Assembly (NCBI GenBank): GCA_013154175.1
Contig: JAADCZ010000161.1
Coordinates: 1 to 39,353, forward strand
Length of the DNA stretch: 39,353 nt
Source of the DNA: Thermodesulfobacteriota bacterium
Lineage (GTDB): Bacteria; Desulfobacterota; Dissulfuribacteria; Dissulfuribacterales; QOAL01
Direction: 5' to 3'
The translations under genes were made by a program, and so were the position numbers. Shown piece after piece: positions 1 to 8,490 of this stretch. Each line of letters opens with the position of its first letter. Positions within the stretch are counted from its first letter, which is position 1. A model generated the notes under the pieces. It made no database searches. It was not told the origin of the DNA and worked only from the letters and a program-made list of their open reading frames with translations.

Positions 1-1860
1 TCAGATGAGGCCCATCTGATGCTTTATATCTTAAAGGCAGTGGCAAATCCTTCAGACACAGGCGCCCTGTCCACTGCCATATCCACCAAGGCCTTTGGGC
101 TCAGCGCTAAGGATATTGTGGAAATGAAGCTTGATCAGGCCAGGTGGGACGTACTCGTGGACAGGTTTGAGGAATTTCGGGAGATATGGCATTCACGGGG
201 CGTGTACCCCATGGTAATGACCCTGTTTTCAAGGTTTGACATCCCGAAGAATCTTCTCTCCCTAAAGGGTGGTGAGCGGGGACTTACGAACCTGCGTCAT
301 CTGGCAGAGCTCTTGTGCCAGGAAGAAAGGCAGGAGCCTGGGCCTGAAAGGCTCATCAAGTGGCTGTCTCAACGCATACAGGAGCCAAATGACAGGGCAG
401 AGGAACAACAGCTTAGGCTTGAAAGCGATGAAAATCTCGTAAAGATAATGAGTTATCATAAAAGCAAGGGCCTCGAGTTTCCCATCCTGTTTCTGCCCTA
501 CATTCACCGGCTGGCACCAAAGACAAAAACGGGTGAGCTCAAGAAATACTATGACAGACAACGAGGAAGCTATGTGTGCCATATTGCCAGGCCTCCAGGA
601 GGTGAGGGGGCGAAAAAACGGCTAGAGGAGTATCTTTCCACCCTCTATCAGTGCCTTAAAGATCGTAAATCAGGCCAGGAAGACAGTTCCTGTTGCCTGC
701 CCAACATCCCTGAGAATCATAGGGACGATGCAGAACGCGCCCTTGCAATAGAGGAGCAGAAGATGGCCGAGATCGTTCGTCTTGGCTACGTTGCCTTTAC
801 AAGGGCAAAGTACAAGATTTACTTCTATCTTCCTGAAAGAGCCCTTCCAGAATTTATAAGGGTTCCGGTAGATGACACCAACGGTGATGCAGCCCTTGAG
901 ATAAAGGATAGGCGTTTTGAAAGGTTGGTCGAGGAAAAATTTGTCAGGGTTGTAAGCCCAAGGGCCAAGTGCAGGGAGTGGAAGGATATTTCCGTAGGAA
1001 GGGCTGACAGGAAAGTCCAGGGGCCCTTTGCCATTTCCAAGGTAACCCGTTCTCCACTAGCGCCGTGGTCTTGGAGGAGATTGAGCTTCACCTCCCTTTC
1101 TCATTCCATCAAGGAGGATGTGCCATCCCCGGTTCTCGAAGTTTCCTTGGCACATCTAGATAATGCCCCTTTAGGATCAGGGGAAGAGCCTTCTGCCTTC
1201 ACCTTTCCCAAGGGGCCACGGGCTGGGCAATGTATTCACTCCCTCTTGGAGGAGATGGACTTCAACTGGCCTGTCGAAAAGGTGGAAGAGAAGGCAAAGG
1301 AAGTCCTCTTGCGCTACGGCTTGGACAATATCTGGTACAAGGTCCTTTCGGAAATGGCTCTTGGCACAGTCAGTGCGCCCCTTGGCAGGGGAATCACTTT
1401 AAAGGGCCTTGATCCCAAATGGATTTCTAAGGAAATGGAATTTTCAATGGATTTTGACCCTCGCTACCTTGAAGGCCTTGGTGTCGATGGCCTCGAGGAG
1501 ATGAAAGAGGGGGTCCTGAAGGGGTTCATGGACCTTGTCTTTAGGCATAGGGATGAATTCTACATAGTGGATTACAAGAGTAACTGGTTTGGACCAGGGC
1601 CAGAGGCATATTCCAAAGAGGCAATGCTAGAGGCAATGGATGAGCACAACTACTGGCTCCAGGCCGCCATTTATGTAAAGGCCCTGGAAAAATTCTTGAA
1701 CCGGATAAAGGGGGAAGCAGGCCTGGAATACAAGGTGGCCGGTGCCTACTATCTCTTTATAAGGAGCCTTGGTCTCGAGGATGAAGGCAGTGGGAATGGA
1801 GTTGTCTTTGTATCCACAGACGAGTTGAAAGAGAGGTTTCCCAACCTTGTTGGAAATTAG
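1..1860 (+). CDS. recB: RecB-like exodeoxyribonuclease V beta subunit / UvrD-family helicase-nuclease, 5' truncated by window
   Basis: Frame open from base 1 (SDEAHLMLYILKAV...). UvrD helicase motifs (MSYHKSKGLEFPILFLP, LGYVAFTRAKYKIYF) and RecB-type nuclease motif (GFMDLVFRHRDEFYIVDYKSNW). Followed by recD. Confidence 0.88.
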   Translation, partial: SDEAHLMLYILKAVANPSDTGALSTAISTKAFGLSAKDIVEMKLDQARWDVLVDRFEEFREIWHSRGVYPMVMTLFSRFDIPKNLLSLKGGERGLTNLRHLAELLCQEERQEPGPERLIKWLSQRIQEPNDRAEEQQLRLESDENLVKIMSYHKSKGLEFPILFLPYIHRLAPKTKTGELKKYYDRQRGSYVCHIARPPGGEGAKKRLEEYLSTLYQCLKDRKSGQEDSSCCLPNIPENHRDDAERALAIEEQKMAEIVRLGYVAFTRAKYKIYFYLPERALPEFIRVPVDDTNGDAALEIKDRRFERLVEEKFVRVVSPRAKCREWKDISVGRADRKVQGPFAISKVTRSPLAPWSWRRLSFTSLSHSIKEDVPSPVLEVSLAHLDNAPLGSGEEPSAFTFPKGPRAGQCIHSLLEEMDFNWPVEKVEEKAKEVLLRYGLDNIWYKVLSEMALGTVSAPLGRGITLKGLDPKWISKEMEFSMDFDPRYLEGLGVDGLEEMKEGVLKGFMDLVFRHRDEFYIVDYKSNWFGPGPEAYSKEAMLEAMDEHNYWLQAAIYVKALEKFLNRIKGEAGLEYKVAGAYYLFIRSLGLEDEGSGNGVVFVSTDELKERFPNLVGN

Positions 1861-3760
1861 AGAACGGACAGATAATGCCAGTTTGGAGATAAAGTCCAGC
1901 GAGGACTTCTTTAGCATCTTTCGGGGCCTTGCCCTGAGGGATGAGGCATCGGTTCGCGCACTGGAATTTGCAAGGTTCGTCCTTCGTTTTTCATCCCGTT
2001 TTGACAAAGCTTTAGAGGACGAGCCCATTGCTCTTGGCTTTGCCTCATATCTGGCGTGGTGCGTTGTGCAGGACTCCCACACGTGTCTGGCCCTAAAGAC
2101 CCAATTTCTAAAGGACTATGTCCAGGAGAAGGGGCTTGACTGGTTCTGGAAAAATGTAATGGGGCCGCAGGAGTTCGTTGCACGCATAAGAAGATGCCAA
2201 GCAGTGGGTGACCCAGGCAATACCTCGAGGCCCCTCATCATGGATGGAAGCAGGCTCTATATCCAGCGTTACTGGTGGTATGAAACAGGGCTTGCCTCCT
2301 GGATCAGGGAAAAGGTGGCGAGGCGCCTGCCTGTTTCAGAAGGCGTTTTTCAGCTTGCCAAGAAACTCTTCCCCAAGGGGCCTGCAGTGCCGGACTGGCA
2401 AAAGATAGCTTCTGTCAATGTGGTATGCCGCAGTTTTGGGGTCATCTCCGGTGGCCCTGGCACTGGAAAGACCAGGACGGTTGCCGCAATCATGGCCCTT
2501 GTTGCAGAAAATGAAATGGCTAGCGGTAAGGAGGTCTCTGTCGCACTTTGTGCCCCCACGGGCAAGGCTGCTGCAAGGCTTACGGAGTCCTTCCAAAGGA
2601 GCCTTAGTCAGATGGCCCTGCCAGACAGAATCAAAAGCGTGTTGCCAGACAAGGCAGTAACTATACACAGGCTCCTGGGGGTATCCCCGCGTGATGGGCG
2701 CTTTAGGCACAATAAAGATCATCCACTACCGTGGGATACCGTTTTGATAGACGAGGCGTCCATGGTGGACCTGCCCCTCATGGTTCACCTTGTGGAGGCC
2801 CTAAAGGATGATGCCCGACTGGTCCTCATAGGGGACAAGGATCAGCTTGCCTCTGTTGAGGCAGGAAGCGTGCTGGCAGATATCTGTCGGGCAAGTTCTG
2901 GATATTCCTACTCTGCGGACTTTATAGACCTTGCAGAAAGGGTGGATGAAAAAATCACCCCTGGCCCAGGGGAGCCTTCACCACTGCGGGATGTGGTTGT
3001 GACCCTTGCCCATAACTTCAGGTTTCAGCAGGGAAGTGGCATACATCAGCTGGCTGAGGCAGTGAACAAAGGGAACTACCAGGGGGCCATGGATGTTTTT
3101 CAGGATGAAAGCCTCGGAGGGGCCCGTTTTGTTTCATCATCCAGGTGTCCCCTACACATCTTTCTCGAAAGGGAGATGTCAGGCCTCTTGAAGGGGTTAA
3201 AGGGAGCAGAGGGGCCAGAGGAGGCCCTAACACTCCTTCAGGCCCAAAGGATTCTGTGCGGGGTAAAGGAAGGGCCCCTTGGTACGAAGACGGTAAATGG
3301 CTTCATGGCATCCCTTTTTGATTCCCATGTCTCTGGTGCTCGGGGCATCTATCACGGAATGCCAGTGATAATCAGGGAAAATGACTATTCCATAGGCCTT
3401 TTCAACGGGGACAATGGGGTCATCTGGAGGTCCAGTCAGGGCAGGCTCCTTGCCCACTTTATGGATTCTGACACCATGAGGAAGATATCCCCTGCAAGGC
3501 TTCCAAGGTACGAGCCTGCCTGGGCAATTACCGTGCATGTAAGCCAGGGCTCTGAGTTCGACAAGGTTGTCCTGGTGTTACCATCTGAGCAGTCGGCAAT
3601 AATAGGTCGTGAGCTCCTCTATACGGCTATAACCAGGGCAAAGGACGAAATAGTTATATGGGGAAGTGAAGATGCACTCAAAAAGGCAATCAAGAGGCCT
3701 ACCTATCGCGAATCTGGCCTGGCAGACAGGCTAACGGCGAGTTTTTTTGAAAAAATCTAA
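1847..3760 (+). CDS. recD: RecD exodeoxyribonuclease V alpha subunit (helicase)
   Basis: Walker A ISGGPGTGKTRTVAAI, Walker B VLIDEASMVDLPLM, GDKDQLASVEAGSVLADIC, C-terminal AITVHVSQGSEFDKVVLVLP and LLYTAITRAKDEIVIWG. Overlaps the recB end by 14 nt. Confidence 0.93.
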   Translation: MLEIRERTDNASLEIKSSEDFFSIFRGLALRDEASVRALEFARFVLRFSSRFDKALEDEPIALGFASYLAWCVVQDSHTCLALKTQFLKDYVQEKGLDWFWKNVMGPQEFVARIRRCQAVGDPGNTSRPLIMDGSRLYIQRYWWYETGLASWIREKVARRLPVSEGVFQLAKKLFPKGPAVPDWQKIASVNVVCRSFGVISGGPGTGKTRTVAAIMALVAENEMASGKEVSVALCAPTGKAAARLTESFQRSLSQMALPDRIKSVLPDKAVTIHRLLGVSPRDGRFRHNKDHPLPWDTVLIDEASMVDLPLMVHLVEALKDDARLVLIGDKDQLASVEAGSVLADICRASSGYSYSADFIDLAERVDEKITPGPGEPSPLRDVVVTLAHNFRFQQGSGIHQLAEAVNKGNYQGAMDVFQDESLGGARFVSSSRCPLHIFLEREMSGLLKGLKGAEGPEEALTLLQAQRILCGVKEGPLGTKTVNGFMASLFDSHVSGARGIYHGMPVIIRENDYSIGLFNGDNGVIWRSSQGRLLAHFMDSDTMRKISPARLPRYEPAWAITVHVSQGSEFDKVVLVLPSEQSAIIGRELLYTAITRAKDEIVIWGSEDALKKAIKRPTYRESGLADRLTASFFEKI

Positions 3761-3823
3761 ACCTCCTTAAAGGGCATTCACGTTATGAAGAGGTGAGGCG
3801 ATAGGTCTTGCCATCTGGCGTTT

Positions 3824-4642
3824 CTAGGAATCGTGGAGTTTCTTTTCCCTTTTCCCCTTCTTTGTGAGCAACAAGGTGAAATAGGAGGGCTTTTGCCCAT
3901 CCCATTCCTTTAGTCTCGTTGTAACCGATTCCCCTTCGAGGCCCACCCTTCTGACTGCCATGGTCTTTTGGGCAAGCCCCATCTCCTCGAGGCATCTTAC
4001 GATCTCACCATAATGTCTGTATGCCTTCATGATTACCAGGTTGTCACAGTAGGGCAAAATCTGGCGTATCTCCCTGCTGCCCTTTGCTCCGGATACGACT
4101 GCAAGGGACTCCTCTGCCTCTGCAAGGGGCACCTGAAGCCTTGCAGCAGCTGCCTGAAATGAGGTGATGCCAGGGATTATTTCTACCTTCAGCCCAGGTG
4201 CCATTGCTTTGAGTTTTCTGTGAAGGTAGGTAAATGTGGAATAGGTGGAAGGGTCACCAAGGGTTACAAAGGCAGCATCCATGCCTTTAAAGAGAGGTTC
4301 GCATACCTTTTTGGCAGCCTCGTTCCACGCCTTTTCAAGGGCTTCCTTGTCCCTGACCATGGGAAACATGAGAGGGATGATTTCGGGGCCATTCTTTACA
4401 TGGGGCATTGCTATCTTGAGGGCAAGGCTTTCCTTTTCCCCCTTGGATGTGGCTGCAAACAGATATTTTATACTTCCAAGGATCTTAGAGGCCTTGAGGG
4501 TAATGAGTTCCGGATCACCAGGCCCGACCCCAATGGCATAAAGGGTTCCCGTGGCCGATGATGCCCCCTTGGAGGATGATGCTTCTGGGTTAATCACCTT
4601 AAGAGAGTCGTTTTTTGCTGTTTCCCTGTCCTTTTTGCACAT
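3824..4642 (-). CDS. cobI/cbiL: Precorrin-2 / cobalt-factor II C20-methyltransferase
   Basis: SAM-dependent tetrapyrrole methyltransferase signatures: LYAIGVGPGDPELITLKASKIL, VTLGDPSTYSTFTYLHRKL, IIPGITSFQAAAARLQVPLA. Downstream of a cobalamin riboswitch. Confidence 0.88.
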   Translation of the reverse strand: MCKKDRETAKNDSLKVINPEASSSKGASSATGTLYAIGVGPGDPELITLKASKILGSIKYLFAATSKGEKESLALKIAMPHVKNGPEIIPLMFPMVRDKEALEKAWNEAAKKVCEPLFKGMDAAFVTLGDPSTYSTFTYLHRKLKAMAPGLKVEIIPGITSFQAAAARLQVPLAEAEESLAVVSGAKGSREIRQILPYCDNLVIMKAYRHYGEIVRCLEEMGLAQKTMAVRRVGLEGESVTTRLKEWDGQKPSYFTLLLTKKGKREKKLHDS

Positions 4643-4645
4643 TTC

Positions 4646-5590
4646 CTAGTTCACCGCCTCTTTGGCCTTGCTGGCCCTCGATGATGAGGAGCTCTCTGAG
4701 ATTTCATAGAGATATTTTCTCAGCTGTTCTATTGCATCCACGACCCTCGGCCCTGGTCTGGAGAAGAGAAATTCATCCACGAAGAGTACATGGCCCTGGC
4801 GAACTGCCCGAAGGGAGTCAAAGTTTGGCCTCTTGGAAGGTGGAGGGACGTTTCTGTTCATTGGACCCTTTTGAACTATGTAGACATCGGGGTCGTCCAG
4901 GATGAGCTGCTCTAGGCTGTACCTGACAAACTTCTTGTTCTTGGTAACCACATTGATGCCTCCAGCCTGGTAAATGATGTCGCTTACTATATTTTTTCGC
5001 CCGGCAAAGAGCAGGCTAGGGTAACTTACCTCAAAGATGACCTTTGGCCTGTTACCAATGGGGTAACGGGCCTGACATTTCTTGATTCTTGCCTGCATCT
5101 GGTTGACGAGACCTCTTGCCTCCTTTTCCCTGCCAGTCAGGATGCCTATCCTCTCAATGGTGGAGTAGAGGCCATCTAGGTCGTGGGGGTTGAAAAGGGC
5201 CACCTTTATACCCATCATTCTCAGTTTTCCAACGACCAGCTGGCTGCCTGGCCTGGCAGATCCCTGGATGACCAGATCTGGCTTGAGTCCAAGAATGAGC
5301 TCGAGGTTTGGTCTCATGTGGGTTCCGATCTTGGTCTTTCTTCTAACCTGGGGAGGCCATGAATCCCTTTTGGTAACGCCCACCAGCTGGTCACACGCCC
5401 CAATGGCGCACACTATTTCCGTTATCCCTCCATAAAGGCTTACGATCCTCTTGGCAGGTCTTGGCAGGGTTATGACATTTCCGGCATCGTCGACCACAGA
5501 GATCTTGCCTATGGCAAGCTGAGGGGCCAGGAGCCAGAAAATGCCCACAACAAGGACAATGGCGATAGATGTATGTTTGACAGATTTCAT
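4646..5590 (-). CDS. ABC transporter substrate-binding protein, BtuF/cobalamin-type
   Basis: Start placed at the ATG at 5590 (MKSVKHTSIAIVLVVGIFWLLAPQLAIG, signal peptide); the track ORF extends into the leader. VDDAGNVITLPRPAKRIVSLYGGITEIVCAIGACDQLVGVTKRDSWPP is a typical helical-backbone metal/B12-binding protein. Confidence 0.85.
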   Translation of the reverse strand: MKSVKHTSIAIVLVVGIFWLLAPQLAIGKISVVDDAGNVITLPRPAKRIVSLYGGITEIVCAIGACDQLVGVTKRDSWPPQVRRKTKIGTHMRPNLELILGLKPDLVIQGSARPGSQLVVGKLRMMGIKVALFNPHDLDGLYSTIERIGILTGREKEARGLVNQMQARIKKCQARYPIGNRPKVIFEVSYPSLLFAGRKNIVSDIIYQAGGINVVTKNKKFVRYSLEQLILDDPDVYIVQKGPMNRNVPPPSKRPNFDSLRAVRQGHVLFVDEFLFSRPGPRVVDAIEQLRKYLYEISESSSSSRASKAKEAVN

Positions 5591-5604
5591 TTGGCTACCT
5601 CGCA

Positions 5605-5645
5605 AAATAAAAAGGCCCGAATCCCAAAACAGATAGGATTCGGGC
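5605..5645 (-). terminator. Intrinsic terminator hairpin between riboswitch and BtuF-like CDS (probable expression platform)
   Basis: Minus strand GCCCGAATCC-(11 nt)-GGATTCGGGC perfect 10-bp stem followed by CTTTTTATTTT. Confidence 0.8.
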
Positions 5646-5697
5646 GCCCTTTTCCCGTACATCCTGCTTGCCTGCAAGCCGGGCCTTGGCCAGCTCT

Positions 5698-5863
5698 ACA
5701 GGGCCTTTGACCTTGGGCAGGTATCCTGACTCGTGGTTCGTCCTACTACCTGAGCCTTCCCATCGCGTGTTGGTGCGACAGTGGCACTCTTCAGGGTTCG
5801 TCCCCACTCACAGTGGCGGGCCCGTTCTGGATTTTCACCAGATTCCCTGCACCAGGCCTTTTA
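5698..5863 (-). ncRNA. Cobalamin (AdoCbl/B12-box) riboswitch
   Basis: Minus strand has the conserved blocks in order: GGAATCTGGTGAAAATCCAGAACGGGCCCGCCACTGTGA ... GTGCCACTG ... GGGAAGGC ... CGAACCACGAGTCAGGATACCTGCC. Confidence 0.93.
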
Positions 5864-5869
5864 GGCAAA

Positions 5870-5898
5870 TATTTACGACATGATATCCTGCGAGTCAA
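5870..5898 (-). promoter_or_regulatory. Sigma70-like promoter for riboswitch leader
   Basis: Minus strand TTGACT-(17 nt)-TAAATA immediately upstream of the riboswitch aptamer. Confidence 0.6.
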
Positions 5899-5970
5899 CG
5901 GTGTTGGTCAATTTTGGGCAAGGCCCAAGACCTGCGGCTTTTACCCCCTTTGGGCCCAAGGGCAAAGGGG

Positions 5971-7698
5971 TTAGGAAACCTCCACCAATAGATTCTTGAT
6001 GAACTGAGGCTCCGATAGGTGGGGCCGTTCCTCTTCCATGAACTCTCTGAGCATGGCGACTATGCGCGGAATGACTGTCTCCTTTAGCTCTCGCCTGGTT
6101 ATGGAATTTTCCTCGCCCCTGGTCATGGGCTCAAGTATGTCCTCGAGAAAGCCTGGCAGGTTTTCAAGGCCAATTTCGTCGAGTTTATTCCCAAGCTCTT
6201 CCAGCCTTTGGCTGTTAAGGGGTTCAATTTGAAACTTCAGGTCGAGGGCCAGGTTTGCCACGGCAGTGACCAGGGCATTTTCCACGCTGAACTCCTCTGG
6301 TGCCAGAAAGTTGGTGCGTTCCCAGGCTATGGATTCTGGCCACGCATCATAGGGTGGCAAGAGGAATTCTAGGACCTTTTCCCAGGTTTTGGCCTCGTCC
6401 ACACGGGCCTTTAAGAGATCAACGTCCGCAAGGCTTCTTGCAAACCTATTGTGCCCTGTTGCTTCGTCATAGACCTCACTTGGGCGCTTGGATGCAGCTT
6501 CGAGCCAGGGCTTTAGATGGTGGGGCAGGGCCTTGAATGTCTTTGAGGAAACGAGCTGCCTTGCCTGGGCCCCTATTGGCAGCAGGAGACCAGAGCTAAG
6601 TCGCACGATTTCCTCCATGTAATGGGTGCGCAAGACATCCCTTGGTGAAATGCCAAGGTCCCTGCTGAGTAGCTCGATGCCCAGATTTAGAAGGGACATT
6701 GCCTTTTGAAGGGCTCCCTTTAGCTGATCGGGCTCATCGAGGTCGATGAGGTCCGCCATGAGGATCTTATTGGCAACCCCGGTGATCTCCCTGATTATCC
6801 TCTCCATTACAGGCTCGCCCACCAGGGCGAGTGTTGCCTCCTCAAGGGCGGGCAGCCCCGAAATGTAAAGGGTTGGCACAAATGGGGGCATGTCGTAACT
6901 TACCGGCAGATTGGATATGGGAGAATTTTCGAGATCTATCCGGTGCATCTCTTCTTTTTTTAATGGCACATATATGTTAAGAGATTCGTAATAGTCTGGA
7001 ATGCCAAGATCGCCCAGTCGGCCACAGCGTAGCCTGTAGGCAGTTTCGAGGTTTTGACTGGGGGTCTCCCAGAGCATCGTTTCCAGAACGTCCCGGTACA
7101 GCCCAGGGTCAATACCCACTATATGGGTAATTAAACGGGAAAACAGGGGGGCAAGTTTCTGCTTTTTGAAACCAAGGTAATAGACGTTGTCCAGGGTAAA
7201 GGGAGGAAGGACGTCCTTGGCTTCCTGGATATCCATGTCGTCTGGCCTCTTTACAACAGTGATGAACTGATGAAGCATGGCGGGAAAGAGCCACGGGTCC
7301 TTTGACAAGATCCATTTCAGCCACTGCTCAGTGGCCCCCTCGGCGAGCTCATACATGACGAGGAGCCATGCTGCTATTTTTTCGGGCCTAAGATTGTCCT
7401 TGTGCCACCAGTCCAGATCAAAGATGAACTGGAGTTGTTCAGGAGTGGCCATGTTGAGCAGTACCCCAGAGTCCTCCACGCCAGTTGCCTTTATGGTCCA
7501 GAACAGTTCTTCAACAGGCATGTTGGCAACGAGCTGTGGGGCGAATACAGATGACGTTATGAGGTCAAAACGCTTTTCCCAGGGGCTCGTCAGTACGAGA
7601 TTCAGCTGGTCGGAGAGCTCCAGGGTATTTATCTGGTTTTCCAGGTCGGATTTTTTTTCGATTTTATTTTCTTTTAAAGATTTTAGGTTATTGTTCAT
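5971..7698 (-). CDS. DUF6178-family-like protein (uncharacterised)
   Basis: 575 aa ORF; EELFWTIKATGVEDSGVLLNMATPEQLQFIFDLDWWHKDNL resembles DUF6178 proteins from recall of deltaproteobacterial annotations. Confidence 0.65.
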   Translation of the reverse strand: MNNNLKSLKENKIEKKSDLENQINTLELSDQLNLVLTSPWEKRFDLITSSVFAPQLVANMPVEELFWTIKATGVEDSGVLLNMATPEQLQFIFDLDWWHKDNLRPEKIAAWLLVMYELAEGATEQWLKWILSKDPWLFPAMLHQFITVVKRPDDMDIQEAKDVLPPFTLDNVYYLGFKKQKLAPLFSRLITHIVGIDPGLYRDVLETMLWETPSQNLETAYRLRCGRLGDLGIPDYYESLNIYVPLKKEEMHRIDLENSPISNLPVSYDMPPFVPTLYISGLPALEEATLALVGEPVMERIIREITGVANKILMADLIDLDEPDQLKGALQKAMSLLNLGIELLSRDLGISPRDVLRTHYMEEIVRLSSGLLLPIGAQARQLVSSKTFKALPHHLKPWLEAASKRPSEVYDEATGHNRFARSLADVDLLKARVDEAKTWEKVLEFLLPPYDAWPESIAWERTNFLAPEEFSVENALVTAVANLALDLKFQIEPLNSQRLEELGNKLDEIGLENLPGFLEDILEPMTRGEENSITRRELKETVIPRIVAMLREFMEEERPHLSEPQFIKNLLVEVS

Positions 7699-7811
7699 AG
7701 CTCCGATAGGTAAAAAAAGTCTTCACAATTGTGCATTCAAAAAGTTTTGATTATTGTAATTCTGGTATCCAACGTTAATCATACATTAGTGCCTTAACAA
7801 GTAGGTTAAAA

Positions 7812-8483
7812 ATGACGGATGAGCACAACAGGAACCTCCTGAGGATCTTGATAGCCGAAGATGAGAAGAACATTGGCGATCTTCTCGGTGAGCTCCTGAA
7901 TCAGGACGACAGAGAGATTACCCTTGTCCAGAATGGTTTGGAAGCCCTGGAGAAGCTCAAGGAGCAGCGCTACGATCTTCTCATCACCGATTTGATGATG
8001 CCAGAGATAGACGGCATGGAGGTGCTTCACCAGGCAAAGAAGCTTCATCCGGATATTATGGTGATAATCATAACGGGCTATGCATCCCTTGAGACAGCCA
8101 TCCAGGCCGTCAAGGAAGGTGCCTACGACTACCTTAGAAAGCCCTTCCGCCTTGAAGAGCTCAAAATCAGCGTGGACAATGCCTGTGAGAAGATAAGGCT
8201 GCAGCGGGAAAACCAGAGACTAATCCAGTATGTAAAGGCCTTTGCCCGGGCAGAGAAGGAACGCAGCCAGTCCAAGGAGGCGGAGCAGGCCAAGGGACTC
8301 AACCAAAAGGCCCTTTTTGGCCCCGAATGGTTTTCTCCCTTTATGTTTCAGCAGCACAACGGAAGCGTGGACAAAGAGGCGGTGCTTACCCAGCTTGAAC
8401 GGCTGGCAAAGCTGAAGGCCCAGGGTGCGATTACAGAAGAGGAGTTCTCCACGCTCAAAAAGAAACTTTTCGACCAGATTTGA
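7812..8483 (+). CDS. Response regulator receiver protein with C-terminal SHOCT-like tail
   Basis: Receiver domain RILIAEDEKNIGDLL...DLLITDLMMPEIDGMEVL...IIITGYASLETAIQAVKEGAYDYLRKPF; C-terminal LTQLERLAKLKAQGAITEEEFSTLKKKLF matches the SHOCT pattern. Confidence 0.85.
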   Translation: MTDEHNRNLLRILIAEDEKNIGDLLGELLNQDDREITLVQNGLEALEKLKEQRYDLLITDLMMPEIDGMEVLHQAKKLHPDIMVIIITGYASLETAIQAVKEGAYDYLRKPFRLEELKISVDNACEKIRLQRENQRLIQYVKAFARAEKERSQSKEAEQAKGLNQKALFGPEWFSPFMFQQHNGSVDKEAVLTQLERLAKLKAQGAITEEEFSTLKKKLFDQI

Positions 8484-8490
8484 AATTTCC

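Noticed and set aside
5943-5973. Hairpin CCCCTTTGGGCCCAAGGGCAAAGGGG after the DUF6178-like gene
   Set aside because: Possible terminator, but no T-tract follows on the minus strand, so function is unsupported.
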